A stretch of DNA of 64,000 nucleotides, taken from NCBI RefSeq assembly GCF_011386835.1, contig NC_088797.1, positions 97,164,264-97,228,263 of the forward strand, read 5' to 3'. Source of the DNA: Chrysemys picta bellii (Eukaryota > Chordata > Testudines > Emydidae). The position numbers were made by a program, and so were the translations under genes. Below the pieces are notes generated by a model, which was not told the origin of the DNA, did no database searches, and worked only from the letters and a program-made list of their open reading frames with translations. Position 1 is the stretch's first letter. The number at the start of each line of letters is the position of its first letter. Positions 1-55,909 of the stretch are shown here, in pieces.

Positions 1-584
1 TGTGCACCCTGATGTCTCACCAATTTCTATGTAGTGGACTTTGGTACAAATTTTCAAACTTGAGTGCCTGAAAGTTCGATAACTTCATAGTTAAATACTT
101 AAATAAGTGGGTTACTTGTCAGAACTACCGAGCACTCACAGCTTTCAGTCAATGAAAAGAGTTAAACTTTAGTCTGAAAATGTTGATTTCACCTTTGAAA
201 TCCATTTCTAGACATGAATCTTCTACGTTAATTTGATATGTAAAAAATTTGAAAAGTGTAGCAAAAGAAATTACATCTATCTAAGGCTGTTTTATGGTAG
301 AGCTTATTATAAGCCTAAGCCTGCACTCAGTGGTCTTAAACGCTGTAGGAAGCACTAGATCCAATAGGAGTGTCTGCAGGACTGGACTCTCTAACGTTAT
401 TCTGATGGATTTCTGTTATTTTTGTTGCCATGGGGAAATACTAGTGATGATACATAATATTATAAGGCTTAGTTAAATTTTTTCTTTAAGTATGAACACC
501 TATGCTTCTTAAACATTTGTTTAATGAAATTAGATGCTAAGAGGGAAGATTTATATTATTAAAAGTTTTTGTTTCTCTTTTCAG
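1..584. other. Intron, no feature recognised
   Basis: AT-rich sequence ending in the pyrimidine tract and TTTTCAG acceptor of the first exon. The + reading frame at 294-476 has no ferlin similarity and no splice-site context. Confidence 0.8.
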
Positions 585-43819
<43,235 letters not shown>

Positions 43820-44347
43820 AGAAGAGGATTTATTTTTACATTTTGAATAGCAATAAGGTAGTTTTACCTCAGGCTGCGGACCAAATTCAGCAAAGCTTGC
43901 TTCATGGTTTTAACCTTGTTCTCTTATATATTAAACTAGGAAATAGATAAGGGATAAGAATTTAACCAAGGTTAGCCAAGGTTCATGGGGTCTTGACTAG
44001 TGTAAAAAGTCATGTTCCGTTTATGTTTTGACTTTGATAACATCTGTATGTGGTAAAATTCGGTCTTCCTTGCTTTTAAACTAGATTTTTCATAAAAATT
44101 CTCCAGTTGCTCTTATTTTTTTAAATGGATACTTTATTTTGAGAATTATTTTCTACTCCCTCTCAACTTAGTAAAAAAAACAAAACAATCACTACTTATA
44201 TTTTTGTATACCAAACAAAAAGTGCAATGATGTTCTGCCGTTGTATTTTGAAAAGGTCACAATATTGCTATACTTAAAATCATTGTTAGAACCGTACTTT
44301 AAACTGTATGAGCATAGAAATGAAATAAAACAATACTAAATGACTAT
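43820..44347 (+). other. MYOF: MYOF 3' UTR
   Basis: AT-rich trailer of about 530 nt after the stop. The end is set from AATAAA at 44324-44329 with a GT-rich stretch (GAGTGTGTC) near 44354-44362. The exact cleavage site is an estimate. Confidence 0.75.
44324..44329 (+). promoter_or_regulatory. MYOF: Poly(A) signal of MYOF
   Basis: Canonical AATAAA about 505 nt past the stop, followed by a GT-rich downstream element. I saw no better candidate between 43820 and 44324. Confidence 0.8.
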
Positions 44348-44434
44348 TTACTTTGAGTGTGTCAGAGTAATTCCATTATAAAAAGGATTAAATATCTTAC
44401 CAACAAAAGAGAGAAATCTCAAAACTGGCAAGCT

Positions 44435-44525
44435 CATTATTTATTGAATGCCAGGGTGCTTGGCACTGTACAAACTCACAGGAGGACATAAGTCTCAAGG
44501 AGTTTACAATCTAGCTATCTTTGTT
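44435..44525. repeat. L3/CR1-like fragment (orientation uncertain)
   Basis: ATTTATTGAATGCCAGGGTG CTTGGCACTGTACAAACTCA, then CTCAAGGAGTTTACAATCTA resembles an ancient LINE 3' segment shared by L3-type elements. Confidence 0.5.
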
Positions 44526-45976
44526 AATTGGATAATCTTTCCTGTAACTGATATCTTTATACTCCCTGGTAAAAATAAAACAGAAAACTCTCCAACTTAA
44601 CATTTCTGTATAATTCACTCATGTCCATTTCCACTCTTGCCATTCATTTCCTGATTAACTTATTGATGAATATTTTTAGAGATGATCCTGAACTGGCACA
44701 TCAGAATGGTTTGAAAGCCAAAGCCAAACCCAAACCCAAGTGTGAATCTTGTAATTGTATCTATGAGTTGAACTAGAAAACAAAATTCTAAATATCCCAC
44801 CCTAGCTTTATCTGCACCAAAAAATAAAACTATTCAGACCTGAACCCAGATCCAGATTGTGATTTGAACCTGTATTTATAGCGGGCCATACTGGAACTGT
44901 ACATCTGAACATGCTCAAATGTTGGGAGTGTATGACATCTGCTTCTGAACCTATTTCAAAGTTTTGTAATGCAGGCCCAATTCTAACTGGATCAAGATTT
45001 GTGCTGTCATTGCAAAGATGACTATCACAGCTGCTGGAATTAATATCAAAAACCTCTGCAATGATTATAAAAAATGGCAAGTCTGCCACTGCAGTAAAAG
45101 ATGTGTTTGTCAGTTTTCAGCAAAACTGGGCAAATGACATTGACTTCCACTGAACAAACTGGAGTAAGGTTATTGCACGAAATAATTTCCAGAATGTGAA
45201 GCAATACTGGCTGGGGTGAAACAACCAGCAGTCACCCTGTCAAAAAATAATAGCCCCCTTATTTTTGGTTGTTAAAAAAATTATTGAGAGCCTCGACCTA
45301 TAAATGATAGCTCAGAGCTGGAACTAATCACCCTCCAGATGGATAGTCACTTCACTATTGACAAAATAACACTTCAGAAATAAGCGGCAATTGCATCAGC
45401 TAATGTTTGATCATTCGTTATTAAAATATGTCTCAATCAATGCCAGAAATCTGACAGGATAAAAATCACAGCAGGCTTGTTTTTCATTATAAGGCTAGAA
45501 AATGGGTCGTTTATAAGTGTTGTAATTAGACTAGCATTTAACTTTAACGAGGTATTTAAAGGACAGCATTCCTCAGAAACAATTCTGAAATAGCCTAAGA
45601 GATCTGAACAACCCTGTGCACCTAGAATTCGAAGAGTGGCAGGTATTGCCCTTCTCAGCTCACCCTTCTCCAGAGAAGCTTTGTCCAAGTATGCACAGGC
45701 CTGGCAGTTTCACTGCTATTAGGCAGATGTTATTAAAAACATAACTAAACAGCTTCAGAAATCGTCCTGTCTCCCAACCTATGTCACTTAAAAAACCATG
45801 TAGAATAGGGAGCAAACAAGTTGTCTGCAACTGGGTGATTCGGTCATTAATGCAGTGAGAAGATTTTTAACAGAAATATACACAAGTATTTGAGGCCTGC
45901 TAGGGCTGCCATACATCGCTTCAGCAGGACAAACCAGCCTTAAACCCAGCGGCAGATTTCTCCCAGATAGGGGAAA
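44526..45976. other. Intergenic, nothing recognised
   Basis: AT-rich sequence 3' of MYOF. Minus frames at 44808-45089 and 45437-45688 have no recognisable family. Confidence 0.6.
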
Positions 45977-46922
45977 CAGTGGCGGGTTTACAATGGCAGT
46001 GGCTCCATGGAGCCGGGCCCATCCTCAGAAGGAGCCCCGGCCTACTCCGCTTGCACTGCGCCCCGAGACTCTGCTGGCTCCCCCTGCCCACCACTTGCTC
46101 CTTTCAGCCTGCCCGCTGGCTGGCCGAAGTCTCCTCTCTGCCTCCTGGCCCCACCCCCTGCTCCTCTCTGCCCCCTGGCCAGACGGCAGTGCATCTCCTG
46201 CTCTGGGCAGTCTCTGCTTCTCACCACCTGTGGGGCCCTGCCTGTCTCCCCAGAGCTGAGCCACCTGGACTGGTGCAGAAGCCTGGCCAGTCTCAGCCAG
46301 GGATGGGGGAGACGACAGTGTGGGGGGCTTGGCTGGGCCCCTCCAGGCAAGTGCGTCTTGAGGGATCCTGGCCGGGGCAGGCCCTGGCCTGGCTGATCAT
46401 GCTACTCCCGAGGAGCCGGAGTGATTCCCGGCCCCGGGACCAGCCCTGGCTACACTGCCGGCTCAGCCCGGCAGCACAGTCACCTCCCAGCAGGGACTGT
46501 GAGTGTGGCCGGGAGGCAGGGCGTGGGGGAGTGGGTCTCCGGGTGGGCAGGGGTGGTTTTGTGCAGGGTGCTGTGCATTTGTAGGGGAGGTCTGGGGAAG
46601 CACTGGGTATCGTGGGTCAAGGGGGGCTCTGGCCATAGGGAGTTGGGGAGTTGTTGGGTGGGGAGGGTGGCATGGGCCCACCCCCGAGGGGAAGGGGCAT
46701 GCTGGCAGCACAGGGCCAGGCGGGCCTCTGTGCATCTGCCGTTTTGTAAACAGAGCCCTTGCACTGGGCTGGGTGGAGCGGGGGGCCGCCCCTGCCATGC
46801 ACCATTGACTTTGGCTGGCCCCTCGCTCCGGGGACTGATCTCCCTGCACCATACTCCATTGCTTCCATGGGGGCCCACAAATATGTTTGGCACCAGGCCC
46901 ACAAAAGGTTAATCCGGCCCTG
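45977..46922. mobile_element. GC-rich non-autonomous element, about 946 bp
   Basis: It opens CAGTGGCGGGTTTACAATGG and closes TTAATCCGGCCCTG; the last 14 bases in reverse (CAGGGCCGGATTAA) match the start imperfectly. 'gggcccacaaatatgtttgg' near 46871 is a segment I recognise from turtle repeats. Many overlapping long frames on both strands come from GC content, not coding. No clear target duplication was found. Confidence 0.65.
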
Positions 46923-47434
46923 AAATCCCCTAGTGATGTAGCAATTTCCATGCCACTCTCATTCTGCCCCAACAGTATATTGGAGAATAGGAGTTTGGTT
47001 ACCTCATCTCTGCTTCCCACCTATTCCCAGCTGCTAGAATCATCCTGTGGAGGCCAGAGGCAGCTGGACAAAATATAGAGCAACCCTGACATCGTTCTAC
47101 TTTGGGCTAAGGACTATCCTTGGCCAGTCCTAAGACTGACAGAGCAACCTCAAACACAAAGGCCACAACCTCTTGTCTATGCTATCAACCGTGGGATTCT
47201 CCCAGAACACAGGCCCGAACACACAGCCAGACACACCTTGGTTCTCAGGACAATTTATTTGGTGGCCTCAGAGCGTGGCTTGCTGGTAGCCACTCTCACA
47301 TTTTTCCCTAGAATACTTAATTAGGTTTAGGAAAAACAAATAAATATGCACATATAAACATCCAAATCATTGTAATTTATGTATTGCTAGCTAGTATGTA
47401 TGTATTGCTAGTATGTATTGCTAGTAAATCTGTT
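46923..47434. other. Intergenic between GC-rich repeats
   Basis: No gene recognised; short + frames at 46887-47311 have no family. Confidence 0.6.
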
Positions 47435-47476
47435 GTGAAAAGTGATACTAATAAACATACAAGTATCACTTTTCAC
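47435..47476. repeat. 15-bp inverted repeat with 12-nt loop
   Basis: GTGAAAAGTGATACT (47435-47449) and AGTATCACTTTTCAC (47462-47476) are exact reverse complements. It follows a short TATGTATTGCTAG tandem array (about 47379-47425). Confidence 0.9.
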
Positions 47477-47494
47477 GGCAGACTAACTCAGCCC

Positions 47495-47895
47495 TGGCAA
47501 CCCTGGACAAATTAAGCCCTGGATGTGGGATTTAGGGAGGCAGCAGGAGGCTGGAGCCTGAAGCCCCATGGCTGGGGGACAGAGCCCAAAGCCACACAGC
47601 CAGAGCCCAGGGCTGGGGGACGAAGCCACACATCAAGAGCCTGCCACCCCGCCACCTCCATGCTGAAGCCCAACTGCCCCTGGGAAGGTGGGGAATTCAC
47701 CAGGTGCCTGCTCCTCCAGTGTTGTGGCCCAGGTGTCTTCAGAGGGGGGCAAAGCCCAACCCCTGCTGGTGCACCCAGGAGCACAGGGGAGGGGCCGCTG
47801 CTTTGCCCCCTCCAATTACAGCCCGGGAGGCTGTGACCACAAGAAAAGCCCATGGTGGCTGCATATGGCGATGGTGGCCATATTTGAGAAATGCT
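47495..47895 (-). repeat. GC-rich turtle-type repeat
   Basis: On the minus strand it begins ATTTCTCAAATATGGCCACC and continues GC-rich with 'gggcttttcttgtggtcaca'. I recognise this opening from dispersed sauropsid repeats. Frames inside are composition artefacts. Confidence 0.5.
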
Positions 47896-49609
47896 GATCT
47901 TCAGTTTCAGTCAAGGTGCTGACACTTAGGAGCCAAGAATCCCACTTTACTCAGACCACTTCCTCTTCCAAACCAGTGTCAGACCTCTTCTGTTCAGGGC
48001 CTGTAGTAGTTGTCCACTCCCTAAACACGCATGGACCCAACCAGTTTTGAGAATATAATAATAGACACGCAGACGAGCTGAGGAGGGCACCAGCCATTGC
48101 TGGACCTGCTATTCACAACAATCAATAAACAACCCCCTAACTGCCACTTCCATCCCATCACTCTATAGAGCACCTGCATCAAAAGAATGAAAAGTTGAGA
48201 CTAGAGCACTAGAGATGCAAAATGAGAACTGAACCCAACAGGCTATAGCCATGAGGGAGCATGAAAGATCTCTCTTCTCTTATAGCAGCTACACAGCCAT
48301 TGCCCGCAGAAATATTCTGGCCTGTGAACTGACTGCCTTTCTTCCATTTTCTAACTCTCACATTGCAAGGCCTATGTCCCAGATAAAATTTTCCGGATCC
48401 AAGATGGCCTCTGCATTTTAAGAATTGAATCCGGTGCATTATCACCCAGTTTTCCCAGGGACTGGGAAACATTAGGATTTGGAAGAAGAATAGCTGGCTG
48501 AAAGTCAGTCTGGGCAAGAACAAGGCAGGGGTGAGGCTGGCAGGTGGAGGGTAATATTTTGTAGCAATGGCCAAAACAAAACCTCATCAATTTCAAACAT
48601 CTGCCCCACAAGCATCAAAGTATTACGTAGTCTCAGGACCTTTCTGGGTTATTCACTGATCTTGTGGTCACAAATGGCTGCAGCAGCCAAAAATGCCTTC
48701 AATTGATTCCGCTGCCCAGCAGGCAGTGTGCTTTCCTGTCAGCTGCCAACTTAGCCACGGGGATCCATGTGTTTGTCACCTTCAAGCCTGACTACTGAAA
48801 TGTCACTACCATGAAGAAACCCCAGCTACTACAACCTGTCTTTCATCCAACACAGGGTGACAACACATCATCCATGTTCTCTGCACTCTGTGGTGGCTCC
48901 TGACCCACATTAATTACCTGATTGCGCCTTCTTGGCAGATGGCTGATAAGGGTGGTACTCCCTTCTCCAAGAGCTTGACATGACCTTTATTCTTACCATT
49001 TTCAGAGCAAAATGCAAGACCTCTCTCTTTACACCAGCTTTTCCACAATAACTTTCCTGAAGGTATCAAATAAAAACTACCCAAAAGCCCAACTTTATCC
49101 CACACACTTCTCAGCATGACATGAACAAAAGGGAGAAAAGGGTCTCCCAGACTGATTAGAAAGAATAAACTATCTTCTTTGTGCTCTGATACTCTGCCAA
49201 TGTACATTACAATTAGATCAGTGAGACAGAACATGAAAGGAAGAACCATAATGTGGCTCAAAGAGGAGAACTGGCACCTAAAGTTTGAGTTAAAAGAAAA
49301 AATGAGATCACCAGCACACTCTGATGAGCTTGCATTTCTTCAGTCATCCACAAGATGTCATTGTTAGTATCATGTTTTCACACGCACATCTTCAGAAAAA
49401 GAAGAACTACTTGTACTCCAACCCAAAATAAATGCCCAGCAATGCAGTCCAATTCCTGAGATGTGGAATGAGGTGCATTTAAAATTTAAGCAAATCAGTT
49501 CCGGCTTAAGGCACGTGCTTTCTAAGGCTTCTAGCAAAGCAGCTGACAGCTAAGTGAATCTTTTGTTGTAAAGAGGCAGTTATAAGGATCAGGAAAGAGA
49601 AGATCAGGA
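47896..49609. other. Intergenic with possible LINE reverse-transcriptase relic
   Basis: In the + frame around 48770-48915, 'KPDY*N', 'KKPQLLQPV' and following residues resemble the 'DYCN...KLQLVQNAAAR' region near the end of L2/CR1-type reverse transcriptases. It is heavily decayed with stops. Otherwise nothing recognised. Confidence 0.3.
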
Positions 49610-49735
49610 TGAAAGCCTGGCCCCATTGAAGACAGTGGAATTTCTGCCTCAGTTGAGGTTGAAATCCTGACTCCATTAAGGTCAGTGGCAGAACTTCCAC
49701 TGACCTTAATGGAGTCAGGATTTCAACCTCAATGT
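49610..49735. repeat. Family A repeat with perfect 36-bp inverted arms
   Basis: 49653-49688 and 49697-49732 are exact reverse complements separated by CAGAACTT. A second, imperfect half-copy (GCCTGGCCCCATTGAAGACA) precedes it at about 49616. Arms include GAGGTTGAAATCCTGACTCC. Confidence 0.93.
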
Positions 49736-49859
49736 CATTGGAAGCCTAAATATTTATTAACAACCTGAAAGGGTGAATAATGAAATGGCCACATTCACTG
49801 ATGAATTTATGGATGCTTGTGACTCCTTAACAGCTAGGAATGACAGTACCCCCTAGCTC

Positions 49860-50105
49860 CTATATCCTACTTTTTAGCTTGCATCCCAGAGCACTTTACA
49901 CAGGAGCTCAGTATCATTATTCCAATATTACCGACAGGGAAACTCTCTCCAAAGACACTACACTTGGACCACAGCTCAAAGAGCCAGGAGGGGCAGTGAC
50001 ATGCTCAAGGTCATGCAGCAGTCCAGCAGCAGAGCTTGAAAAAGAACCCAAGTCCCCAGAGTCCCAGCGCAGTGCGCTATCTTCTATGTTGACTGCTTCC
50101 AAATC
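49860..50105 (-). repeat. MIR-type SINE relic (antisense)
   Basis: CATCCCAGAGCACTTTACAC, ATTACCGACAGGGAAACTC, then GTGACATGCTCAAGGTCATG and CAGCAGCAGAGCTTG match the reversed MIR core and tRNA-related region. Confidence 0.65.
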
Positions 50106-51254
50106 CAGAAGGACCTAGCAAAACCATGTAACTGGGCAATAGGAGAGCAGATTACATTAACTGGAGACACATGCAAGGTGAAGCATATTCTGGGGGGAAA
50201 ATAGACCCTTGAAAATACCAAAGGACTCTGATTTTGTTGTAGCAGCTCAAGAAAGGGCTTTGTGCCATTGAGCACAGCTTAACATGCTTAAGAAAAAGTT
50301 AATAAGGTCTTAGACTCCATTAAGTAGGGAAGAGAGATAAAACCAGAAGATATTAGAATGCTATTGTACCAATCATTGGTTTAGCCTCACTGCAAATACT
50401 GCAGTCAGTATTATCACAAGATCTCAAAAAAGCCATATTACAAAAGGAGTAAGGGTTCAAAGAAGGGCAACAACAACCACCAGTGGCATGGGGGCATTGG
50501 AGAGCTTTAAGACAAGGAGAAAATAAGAGACCATGACTATTTTTAGCCTGGGAAGTAACAGTGTAAGAGGAGAAAGATAGCAGTATGTAAACTAATGACT
50601 GGTAGAAAATATAGCTCTTTATTCTTTCCCATTATACAAAACCAAAACAAACCCACAAGGAACACAAACTAAAAAGAAAAAAATTAAAACAGTTTGAAGG
50701 AGACGTGTGGTATTGCAAAGTTTGTTTAACCTGTGGAACTCACTTGCACATGATATTATTGAGACAAATTATTTAGGAAAATTTTAAAAACAGCACCTAC
50801 AATTACACTAGTTAAAGAAATATTACCAGTCCCATCAATCCTTACACTTCAAGGAATAAGATGATTATCAGCAGAAAGATATTCCATGAGCAAAAAGCCA
50901 TTTCCTTCACAATGCATAGTATTGCACAACTAGGAGTACTGGTATTTTCCATCTTCCTTTGAGGGATCATGCATTGACTACTCTCACTACCGGATACAGG
51001 GCTACATAGACCTTGGCGTACTCTTTTGTTTTTACAAATCAAGGGCATCAAACTCATTTTTGCAAGGGTCAAATTTCCTTTTTAATGATGGTCCATGGGC
51101 AGGGATATGCATTTAGGGAAACACAGCAGCTCTCTCACAAACTTCAATGGGAGCACAAGATCAAGGGTAGCATATAGCCTGTATGTATTAACTAAACTTT
51201 TCAGGATCATTATTTGCTAAGTTGCATTCAGCATTGTTCATTACAGAAAATATG
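50106..51254. other. Intergenic, nothing recognised
   Basis: Low-to-moderate GC sequence. The stretch at 50280-50780 ('gttaataaggtcttagactc', 'caaaggagtaagggttcaa') may be an old LINE fragment, but I cannot place it. Confidence 0.5.
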
Positions 51255-51362
51255 CTCATCTTCTTGTTCTGTGCTTACACACCGCCTAGCATAATGGAGT
51301 ACTTGTGCATGACCAGGGCTCCTAAGCAAGACAGTAATACAAATATTAATAATACCATCACT
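51255..51362 (+). repeat. CR1/L3-like 3' end
   Basis: TCTTGTTCTGTGCTTACACA, CCGCCTAGCATAATGGAGTA and CCAGGGCTCCTAAGCAAG end in ATTAATAATACC, the same family as 9407-9530. Confidence 0.6.
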
Positions 51363-52538
51363 ATCTCCTTTCTGTTTCTCTCCTCCTTCTCTGTCTTTGT
51401 CAACACCAACAGTGAGCTTAACTGAGGTAGGGGCATTTCACCCCAATTCATTATTTTAGGCTGCATGCAGACTCAGGAATACAACACTGCATCAGTTACA
51501 CTTAGATCACATTCAAAATTTTTTTTTTTTTTTTGCAACCATGCAGGCTAGTAACTTACTTTACAAAAAAAATGTTAAGCTGGATTCTGCAACTGCCACC
51601 TGGGCCACATAAATAAATACATCAAATGCTCCAGTTCTGTCTGTGGCCAGGGGTTTGACACACCTCTCATATATCATCCTAGTAAATAATTTCCTATAAC
51701 AGAGTGCTGTAGCAAGATCCTATGCACCACAAAGACTCTGCTAATAAAACTAAGGCTTATTTTGGTCCTGATGCTGCAAACACTTATGCATGTGCCTAAC
51801 TTCACTAGTCTGTAACAATAAGCACATATAGAAGTGTTTGCTAGAATCAGGACCTTGGATTGTTGCGCCTGATGCGGTCAACCTACATGAGATGGATTTC
51901 ATCCTCCAGCAGTAATTGAAACAGTGTTTTCTAGTGCATGGGGTTTACAGTATTCTATTGCTATCTGGCTCTTGATCGACTTTTATCAGAAAAACATTTC
52001 CTATTGAGAAATTCTCTTTTTGACTGTTATTTAGGTATATCTTTGCAGGATTAACCAGAGTGGGGGGAATGAAATGGAAGTAAAGGTAAAAAAGCCTTTA
52101 AGTGGTTCAAAATTTATTCGAAAAAAGTGAGAAACAAATTTATTCATGGCACGATAACTAAAGTTACAATTCTTAGCAAGACCCCAGCTGCCATGTGATT
52201 CCTCAGTAACAGAACTGAGCTGTTGTGGCAGAATTCAACAGCATTGCATTGCCCTTTTGTGTGACGCCATGGGGAGTTTCTAGATATTATTTTACTCCTG
52301 AATTTGGCTCTGTCTTTACCCCAAGATAGGCAAAGTATTTGTTTCAATTAATTTAATTAGCAAATGTTCAGATATCTGGGTCCCAATAACTGAGTATTGG
52401 TAGCAAGACTAATTAGTTCCTTCATTGAAAGTTTATGTCCTGATTTGTAGAATTCTTGAGCACATATGGAAGTCCAAAGGGAACTGCAGATACTCTGCAC
52501 CTTTGGAAAATCTAGCCCTTAGCTCCTACTTCGCATTC
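51363..52538. other. Intergenic
   Basis: It contains a family C near-palindrome at 51763-51856 (CTGCAAACACTTATGCATGT and AGAAGTGTTTGCTAGAATCA arms) and a T run at 51520-51535. Nothing else recognised. Confidence 0.6.
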
Positions 52539-52546
52539 CTGACACC

Positions 52547-52866
52547 CAGGCCCATTGACAGCAATTCCGGGCCCCAAGGCAGAACAGTCAGTGGGCCCCC
52601 AGCTCATGCAGGGTCCGCCTGGCATTTGGGCAGTGCTGTGCCTGTACTGGCTGGTGCCCAGCGATCTGCTGCCGGCTGTGCTGCTGGGCACGCTCGTCTG
52701 GCACGGCCAGGGCTTCCATGTGCCCACCTGGCTGCCTTCGCCGCTGCCGGTACCACCCCGCGTACACCTAGGAACCCCCTGCGGCCCACCCAGGTGATTT
52801 TAAAGGCCTGGGCAATTGCCCCCTTGGGGACACACACACACACACACACATCCATCGGTAGGCCTG
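52547..52866. mobile_element. GC-rich hAT-type non-autonomous element, 320 bp
   Basis: CTGACACC flanks both ends exactly (52539-52546, 52867-52874). The ends CAGGCCCATTGACAG and ATCGGTAGGCCTG are imperfect inverted repeats. A (CA)n tract lies at about 52831-52850. The 158-codon + frame through it is not a gene. Confidence 0.85.
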
Positions 52867-53188
52867 CTGACACCCCATGGTTTGAGATCATCCACGCCTG
52901 AAGAGTTGGTCAGTTTCAATGCTTTTTTTTTTTTTTAATCGGAACTAAAAGTTCCTGTTTGAGAACCAGGAGCAAACTTTCAAAACTAACCACAGCCACA
53001 TTAGACTCCTGTTGCTGGAAATATTTAAATTCACTACATAAATCTCATGCTCTCACATGAAGGCCTATCTGGCATCTTTGCTCATTTTAATTTCACAAAC
53101 TATTAACAAGGGAAAATCTTGCAAGGTGAGGAGGAAGATTAAAGGGGATTTCTATGAAACAAAGTTAATTGAAAATCATTTAAAACAG

Positions 53189-53269
53189 TGGGTCAGACCT
53201 TCAGCTAGTCTAAATCTGCATAACTCCTTGGAGCAATCCCAATTTACAACTGCTGAGGACCTGGCCCAG
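53189..53269. repeat. Family B near-palindrome
   Basis: GGGTCAGACCTTCAGCTAGT and AACTGCTGAGGACCTGGCCC arms; the centre is shortened. Confidence 0.7.
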
Positions 53270-54149
53270 AGTTTTGGGTGTAATTTCTTGACCCCAAAAT
53301 CATAAAATAAAATGGTGGTGATCACCCCATTGTCTCATGAAAGTAAAAAAAATGTGAGGTGATTTCCAGTTAGAAATTATCAGCTTTGATAACTACCTAT
53401 GTCACTTACTTCACTTGCATAAGTGTGTTTGTTTACAATTAGAAATAAGCGGGCTCCACCCATCCTGCTCTGATCCATCCAATGCCTGAGTGTTACCTGC
53501 TTAAACCCTGTTTAAATAGAAGTTGCTCCCCCTCCACCTTGACCCTCAAAACTCTGCCAGTGCATCTGAATAGCCAAACAAGCCTCCATCCCTCCTGAAA
53601 CATTCACCATTCACATTAAATAAAACACATTACAATAGAGAGAAAATTGACCTGAAATAGCTTATTTCCAAATGTAAAGGGCTAAACTGAGGACTACTGT
53701 TTTCATGCAAATTTGGCTACTCTGGACCGCTTGCATGGACCGAGAATTATCTATTCACTTAATCCCTCCCCCACCCCAAAGCTTCTCTCAGATTTGACAG
53801 GCAAGGAAAAGCAAATAAAAGTAATACGGAAATGAAGAGTCCCCAAAACAGACATATCAGCAGAGACAGTGCACCTTGCTCTCTGCTCCCTGGGAGCCAG
53901 CAGAAGATTCCCAGAAGCAAGTCTGCTTAGTCAAGGTTCTGGGAAGGAGAGGGTCAGGGAGATGGGGTTGAAAGCTACTTTCAATGGCACAATCCTCCTT
54001 GCAGAAACACTGTGTTTTCTGCAGAACCAGCGGGAGTTAATGCTGCTAGCATTGGCTCTAACAACTGTACCACTCTGCCCTTTGTCCCTTCATCTCTACA
54101 GCTTGACCACTCATTAGCAACGAATTATGTGAAGCCATACATTAGTGCA
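53270..54149. other. Intergenic, nothing recognised
   Basis: No gene or named repeat identified; short + frames at 53869-54206 lack a family. Confidence 0.6.
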
Positions 54150-54450
54150 GCCTTGCCAACTCTCGCATTTTATTACAAGTCTTGCAGTATTTGGTTTTTG
54201 TCTTAAAGCTCCAACTCCTGCAGCCTGGTGATCACATGAGAATCTCAGCTTTCATTTTTAGATAGCAGTAAGATTCTAGCCTTCTTTCTTATGGAGAAAG
54301 GCTCAAAAACTTGAACCCAACAGCTAAAAAAATCAGGAGGCAAATTAAAAAAATCTAAAATTTATTATTTTTAAAACCTCATTTTTTAAGTCAATCTCAC
54401 AATTGTGGGGGGCCTCAGTCATGATTTTGGAATGCTTCGGTTGGCAATAT
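54150..54450. mobile_element. Non-autonomous DNA transposon, copy 2 of the 11477 family
   Basis: CCTTGCCAACTCTCGCATTT on the left and CTTCGGTTGGCAATATTG on the right, with internal TCACAAGTCTTG- and CTCACAATTGTGG-like segments shared with 11477-11793. Boundaries are approximate. Confidence 0.55.
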
Positions 54451-55909
54451 TGTTAGCACTACTTTCATAAACTTACATCCTTCCTATTAAAACTGTCCTC
54501 AACAGCCGTCAGGTATTCCCTGGGACACCAGACAGCTACATCCTAACATTATAGAGAAACTCAAAGGGTAGGACTGTTCCTCCTGTAAGATGGATTCCGA
54601 GGGGAAGGCATTAGAGAACAACGAAATGTGTAGACTGCGTGTGGCTCAGCTTTAGTAGACAGAGTGACCTGTGCATTTTGGACTCAGAGTACAATATGGT
54701 TTCAGACAGCTAGTTACTGTCTGTATTATTTCAAACATTTACCAATGCAAGAGACGTTTGCACAGTAAAAGTAAATGTTGAAGAGTTGTAATTGTAATTC
54801 CCTATGAAAGATCCTTACCCTGTGTTAGTTAGAACTGTGCCAGAAACTAATGTGTACACCAGTGAAGCCAGGTAGAAATCAGTGATATTGGATTGTCTCG
54901 TGCAAATTCATTGAGACTCAAACTGGTTATGGTGGTTTGAACCCCCTTGTAAACTGTGCATAGAAATGGCACTAATTCAGGAGAATTTTAACACATTTAA
55001 CCTCTAATATAAACACTATGCTAAGTGGATATAATGCAATTCATGGTGGCTATTAGTCATTTATCCTGTTGGAGTGGTGATCACTACAACCACCAGTGAA
55101 GTGGTATATGGGCATAATCCATTATCCCTATTGTTGTTTGAGGGGCAAATCCTGCCCCTTTATTCTAGGCCACAGTGAAACTAGTGTGGTTCTCTTGCAT
55201 TTGGGGTAAGTTAGAATGCTGGGAGTTTGCATGGAGTGGGGGGCTTCCCTTCTTCCGTGTGAAGCAAAGCTAGTATTTTGAGTTCCAGCATGTGGGTGGA
55301 TTTCATGGAAGACACTAGAATGGATCCTGAGGGACATACAGTATAGAGAGGCCCTACAGAGGAACCGTAATTGGGGGACGGGGCACTAGAAAAACACTCA
55401 ACAATATAGAAATGACTCAGTGTGCAAAAAATCTCCCCTTTGATATTTGACAAATAAATACTATGCAACACAGTGTCTGTACTGTATACAAACCAGGGCT
55501 CCTTGATTTAACCATTCATTTGCACCAAAATCTGTTTGTTTGCGGGGGGTTTTTCAAATAAATATTCAGTGAAGAGCTCGATTCCCTAGCTATTTCTTGC
55601 AGCACTGCAGTTTCTGGCCATCAGATGTGAACCCTTTCCCAGTGTGAAACAGGCTATCACGACCATGACTTTCACAGCCCACAAGGAAAAGTCCAGCAGA
55701 AATTAAAAGGGAATGCCAACATTTCTATAGACCGCTATCACAGAAACATAACTTTCTATTCAAATCTATTTTAGAGTAATTTAAATATAGTGCTATTTAA
55801 TGTTGATGGACACCCATTGAGCTATTGAATTATACAAGACTTTTCCATATGGGAGGTAATGTAGTGGAAACAGGAGCACTTCAAAAACTAAACAAGCCAC
55901 TAGTTGTCA
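54451..55909. other. Intergenic, nothing recognised
   Basis: AT-rich sequence up to the Harbinger element. No gene found. Confidence 0.6.

Noticed and set aside
45979..47020. Many long overlapping frames on both strands (up to 201 codons)
   Set aside because: They lie in a GC-rich repeat with few stop codons by composition. Frames overlap in several registers and none resembles a protein family.
48770..48915. Possible processed pseudogene
   Set aside because: A weak resemblance to the end of a LINE reverse transcriptase is the only signal; too decayed to call a gene, so mentioned only as a low-confidence relic.
52425..52901. 158-codon plus frame and overlapping minus frames
   Set aside because: It spans unique DNA into a GC-rich hAT-type element; the coding look is compositional.
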